Source: DATBVX01 sp963695985 (GTDB lineage Bacteria > Pseudomonadota > Gammaproteobacteria > Steroidobacterales > Steroidobacteraceae). Taken from it: a stretch of 64,000 bases of DNA. The translations under genes and the position numbers were made by a program. Positions 61,734-64,000 of this stretch are shown one piece after another; positions within the stretch are counted from its first letter, which is position 1; each line of letters starts with the position of its first letter. Under the pieces are notes generated by a model. That model saw only the letters and a list, made by a program, of their open reading frames with translations. It made no database searches and was not told where the DNA came from. The stretch lies in NCBI GenBank assembly GCA_963695985.1, contig CAVOIC010000007.1:310001-374000 (forward strand), written 5' to 3'.

Positions 61734-63405
61734 ATGACGGTACACGGAAGCATGGTGCTCGCAGTCCTGGTGAGCGTCAGCGTGCTGCTGGCATTGCTGG
61801 CTTTCCTTCTCTGGAGGAGCGGACGCGCCCGCTGGCAATGGGTTTCAGTTCTTGCGCTGGCGGCGGTAGCTGCCGCCGGGTTGCTGTTCTATCTCACGCA
61901 CAACAAGGTAAAGACCGGCAGGGTCGCTCAAACCGACAACGATTGAAACGTTTGTAAATACTTCCCGGTACTACCTGAGACTCACCAGTTATCTGCGCTG
62001 GTTTCCGGGAATTCATGTCAATCGTGGCGGCGCCATTTCACCCATCTTCGACCAATACCTGCTCGCAACGGGGGACGGTGATCTGTACCTGTTCGCGCAG
62101 GACGCGGCAACGAAGGGGCTGAACGTCCGCAGCCTTCGCTTTCGCGTGCCGTTGAACACGGCGGATTTCCGGGCGGACGTGCGCGACCCGAACCTGATAA
62201 CCCGACACTTTCGGCTGGCCGATCTGCTGGTGCAGCCTCAGGGCGACCGCGCGCGCCTGTTCGCATCGCATCACTACTGGAATCGCGGGAAGCAGTGCCT
62301 GGTGGTCAGAATCTCGGCGATCGAGATCACCCGCGCCGAGCTCATGTCGCTGCAGGCGCCGCTCTCGGGGTGGCGCACGTTGTTCGAGACGACGCCCTGT
62401 CTGCGCCGCGAGTCTTTGCGCAGCGAGGAGTATCCGAGCGTGGAAATGGGAGGCCGGATGGCGCTGTTGAATGAACAGGTGCTGATCTTCTCGATCGGGG
62501 ACCATGGTTTCGACGGTCGCCACGCCGTGCCGGCGCTTCCGCAGGACCTCTCGGCGTCCTACGGAAAGATCATTCAGCTGCACCTCGACGATGGCTCGTT
62601 CGAGGTCTACAGCCGCGGGCACCGCAATCCGCAGGGACTTTACGTGGAACCGACGGGCATCGTGTGGTCCACGGAGCATGGACCCAGCGGGGGTGACGAG
62701 CTGAACCAGATTCGCGAGGGCGGCAACTATGGTTGGCCGCTTGCAACGTACGGCACTGAATACGGCATGCACGAGTGGCCGCCCGCTGAGGCGGGGGACT
62801 CCGGTGGATCGTTCGAAGAGCCGTTCTTTGCATGGGTGCCGTCCATTGGAGTGTCCAGTCTCATCGGCATTCGTGGCGACCTGTTCCAAGCGTGGCGCGG
62901 CGATCTCCTCATATCGTCACTCACGGGCCGTGCACTCTGGCGGACGAGAATTCGCGACGACCGCGTCGTTTTGGCGGAGCCGATTGCCATTGGCCAGCGC
63001 ATTCGGGATCTGATCGAGGACCAGCACGGCCGCCTTATCCTTTGGACCGACAACGCCAGTCTCATCTTCGTTGAACCCATCGTCGCGCCGCGCTCCGGCC
63101 AGGAATTGTTCGGACAGTGCGTGGGTTGTCACAACGTGTTTGAAGGAGAAGAACAGAAATTCGGGCCGACGCTACACGACGTCGTGAATCGACGCGTCGC
63201 TTCCGGACCTTACAGGAAGTATTCCCCAGCGTTGGTCAAGTTCGGAGGCGTGTGGACGAAGAGCAGACTGGATGCGTTTCTGGCAAGTCCGCAAGCCGCC
63301 GTGCCGGGCACATGGATGCAGTTCGAAGGCATTGCCGACCAGGGCCAACGCCAGGCGATCATCGAGTACCTCGAGTCGCTCGACTCAGAAGGTCGGGCGG
63401 AATGA
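61734..63405 (+). CDS. Membrane-anchored PQQ sugar dehydrogenase fused to cytochrome c, one frameshift
   Basis: The first 60 residues (from 61734) contain two membrane helices (VLAVLVSVSVLLALLAFLLW and SVLALAAVAAAGLLFYLTHN). After a frame change near 61915-61935 the open frame continues YLRWFPGIHVNRGGAISPIF and LLATGDGDLYLF with no start codon of its own, which is why I join the two. The core is a soluble-glucose/aldose-dehydrogenase-like propeller with RGHRNPQGL and WSTEHGPSGGDELNQ. The C-terminus is a cytochrome c domain with CVGCHNVFEG and a possible axial Met in TWMQFEG. It would oxidise a sugar in the periplasm and pass electrons to its own heme. If not joined, 61734-61946 is a separate 70-residue membrane protein. 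Confidence 0.75.
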
Positions 63406-63426
63406 GCGGATCAGGGGAGAATCGCC

Positions 63427-63903
63427 ATGTCTGCAGGCTCATTGACGTGTCGCAGTGTCGTGTATCCCTGGTATTGCGATCACATGGGGCACATGAATGT
63501 CATGTGGTACGTCGGCAAGTTCGACGAGGCCACGTGGAATTTCCTCTCTGCGATCGGGCTGACACCGCGCTACCTGCGTGAGCAGCGTAGGGGCGCGGTG
63601 GCAGTCGACCAGCGCCTCTCGTACCGGCGCGAGCTCTATTCGGGCGACATCATCAGCATTCGCTCGGCCGCGCTCGAGATCCGCCAGAGCAGTTTTCGCT
63701 TCGTGCACGAGATGCTGAACGACGATACGCACGAGCTCGTCGCCACAACCGTGCTGACCGGCGTACACATCGATGTTGACACGCGCAAGTCCTGTCCGAT
63801 GCCGCAGGAGCTTCGGCGCCGCGCCGAGGAGATGCTCGCTGCCGATCCTGCTGCGTGGGCCAGCTGGCCGCCGTCGAAGTCATTCCTGCACGAAGCGCAA
63901 TGA
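63427..63903 (+). CDS. Hotdog-fold acyl-CoA thioesterase
   Basis: 158 residues; ATG 63427 follows GGGGAGAATCGCC. The N-terminal VVYPWYCDHMGHMNVMWYVG and KFDEATWNFL match the 4-hydroxybenzoyl-CoA thioesterase class; Asp in CDHMGHMN is the usual catalytic residue. A strand region, RRELYSGDIISIRSAALEIR, and the C-terminal TVLTGVHIDVDTRKSCPMPQ complete the fold. It lies 22 bp after the PQQ dehydrogenase stop. The substrate is not defined. Bases 63904-64000 show no gene. Confidence 0.85.
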   Translation: MSAGSLTCRSVVYPWYCDHMGHMNVMWYVGKFDEATWNFLSAIGLTPRYLREQRRGAVAVDQRLSYRRELYSGDIISIRSAALEIRQSSFRFVHEMLNDDTHELVATTVLTGVHIDVDTRKSCPMPQELRRRAEEMLAADPAAWASWPPSKSFLHEAQ

Positions 63904-64000
63904 CAACTGACTCGCGCCTTGACAGGTCCACTGCAGCAGATGATTATGATGTTAAGTACCATCGCTTCACCCGGGCGATGCCGTCGCACGTTCGGGCCCA

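Overview
The window is GC-rich chromosomal DNA (roughly 60-65% G+C by eye), densely coded on both strands, with no rRNA, intact tRNA, phage, integrase, transposase or CRISPR. Gene content points to a free-living Gram-negative proteobacterium, probably gammaproteobacterial or close to it. The evidence is an autotransporter barrel, outer-membrane multiheme cytochromes with an MtrB barrel, an E. coli-type frdABCD operon, a GlyGly-CTERM protein, many secreted proteins and lipoproteins, and a GEMM-I riboswitch. No marker gene allows a finer placement.

Layout. 1-3.2 kb: 3' part of a serine-protease autotransporter broken by frameshifts. 3.3-20 kb: mixed metabolism, with a MetF-like protein, a SYLF lipoprotein, two cupins, a LigE-like beta-etherase, a DUF3604 protein, an amidohydrolase, a tannase-family esterase, an M24 peptidase, and a cyclic-di-GMP riboswitch upstream of an unknown 116-residue protein. 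20-24.2 kb: rquA-frdABCD, a rhodoquinone-linked fumarate reductase operon. 24.6-31.2 kb: glyoxalase-like and SnoaL-like proteins, NAD-malic enzyme, and an acyl-CoA ligase coupled to a thiamine-diphosphate lyase. 31.4-33.5 kb: degraded HAF-repeat protein. 33.7-40.8 kb: Na+/H+ antiporter, lipase-like hydrolase and a MacAB-type ABC exporter operon. 41-45 kb: decayed or badly sequenced stretch (hydrolase remnant, SYLF copy, sulfatase with about a dozen frameshifts). 45-56 kb: VWA-PASTA surface protein, a CmcJ-like oxidoreductase, then an extracellular electron transfer locus with tetraheme NapC/CymA-type protein, diheme c4, OmcA/MtrC decaheme lipoprotein, secreted helix-hairpin-helix protein, MtrA decaheme protein and MtrB porin. 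56-64 kb: ECF42-type sigma factor with its YCII partner, third SYLF protein, zinc alcohol dehydrogenase, membrane-anchored PQQ dehydrogenase-cytochrome and a thioesterase.

The respiratory story is the most interesting part. RquA next to fumarate reductase implies rhodoquinone, a low-potential quinone. About 25 kb away lies a complete quinol-to-cell-surface cytochrome conduit. The organism may therefore switch between fumarate and extracellular acceptors, or take electrons in from outside.

Caution: many genes have reading-frame breaks, most of them single extra bases, concentrated at 1-3, 31-33 and 41-45 kb, while 18-25 kb is clean. This suggests residual assembly errors at least in part, so genes called pseudogene here may be intact in the organism.
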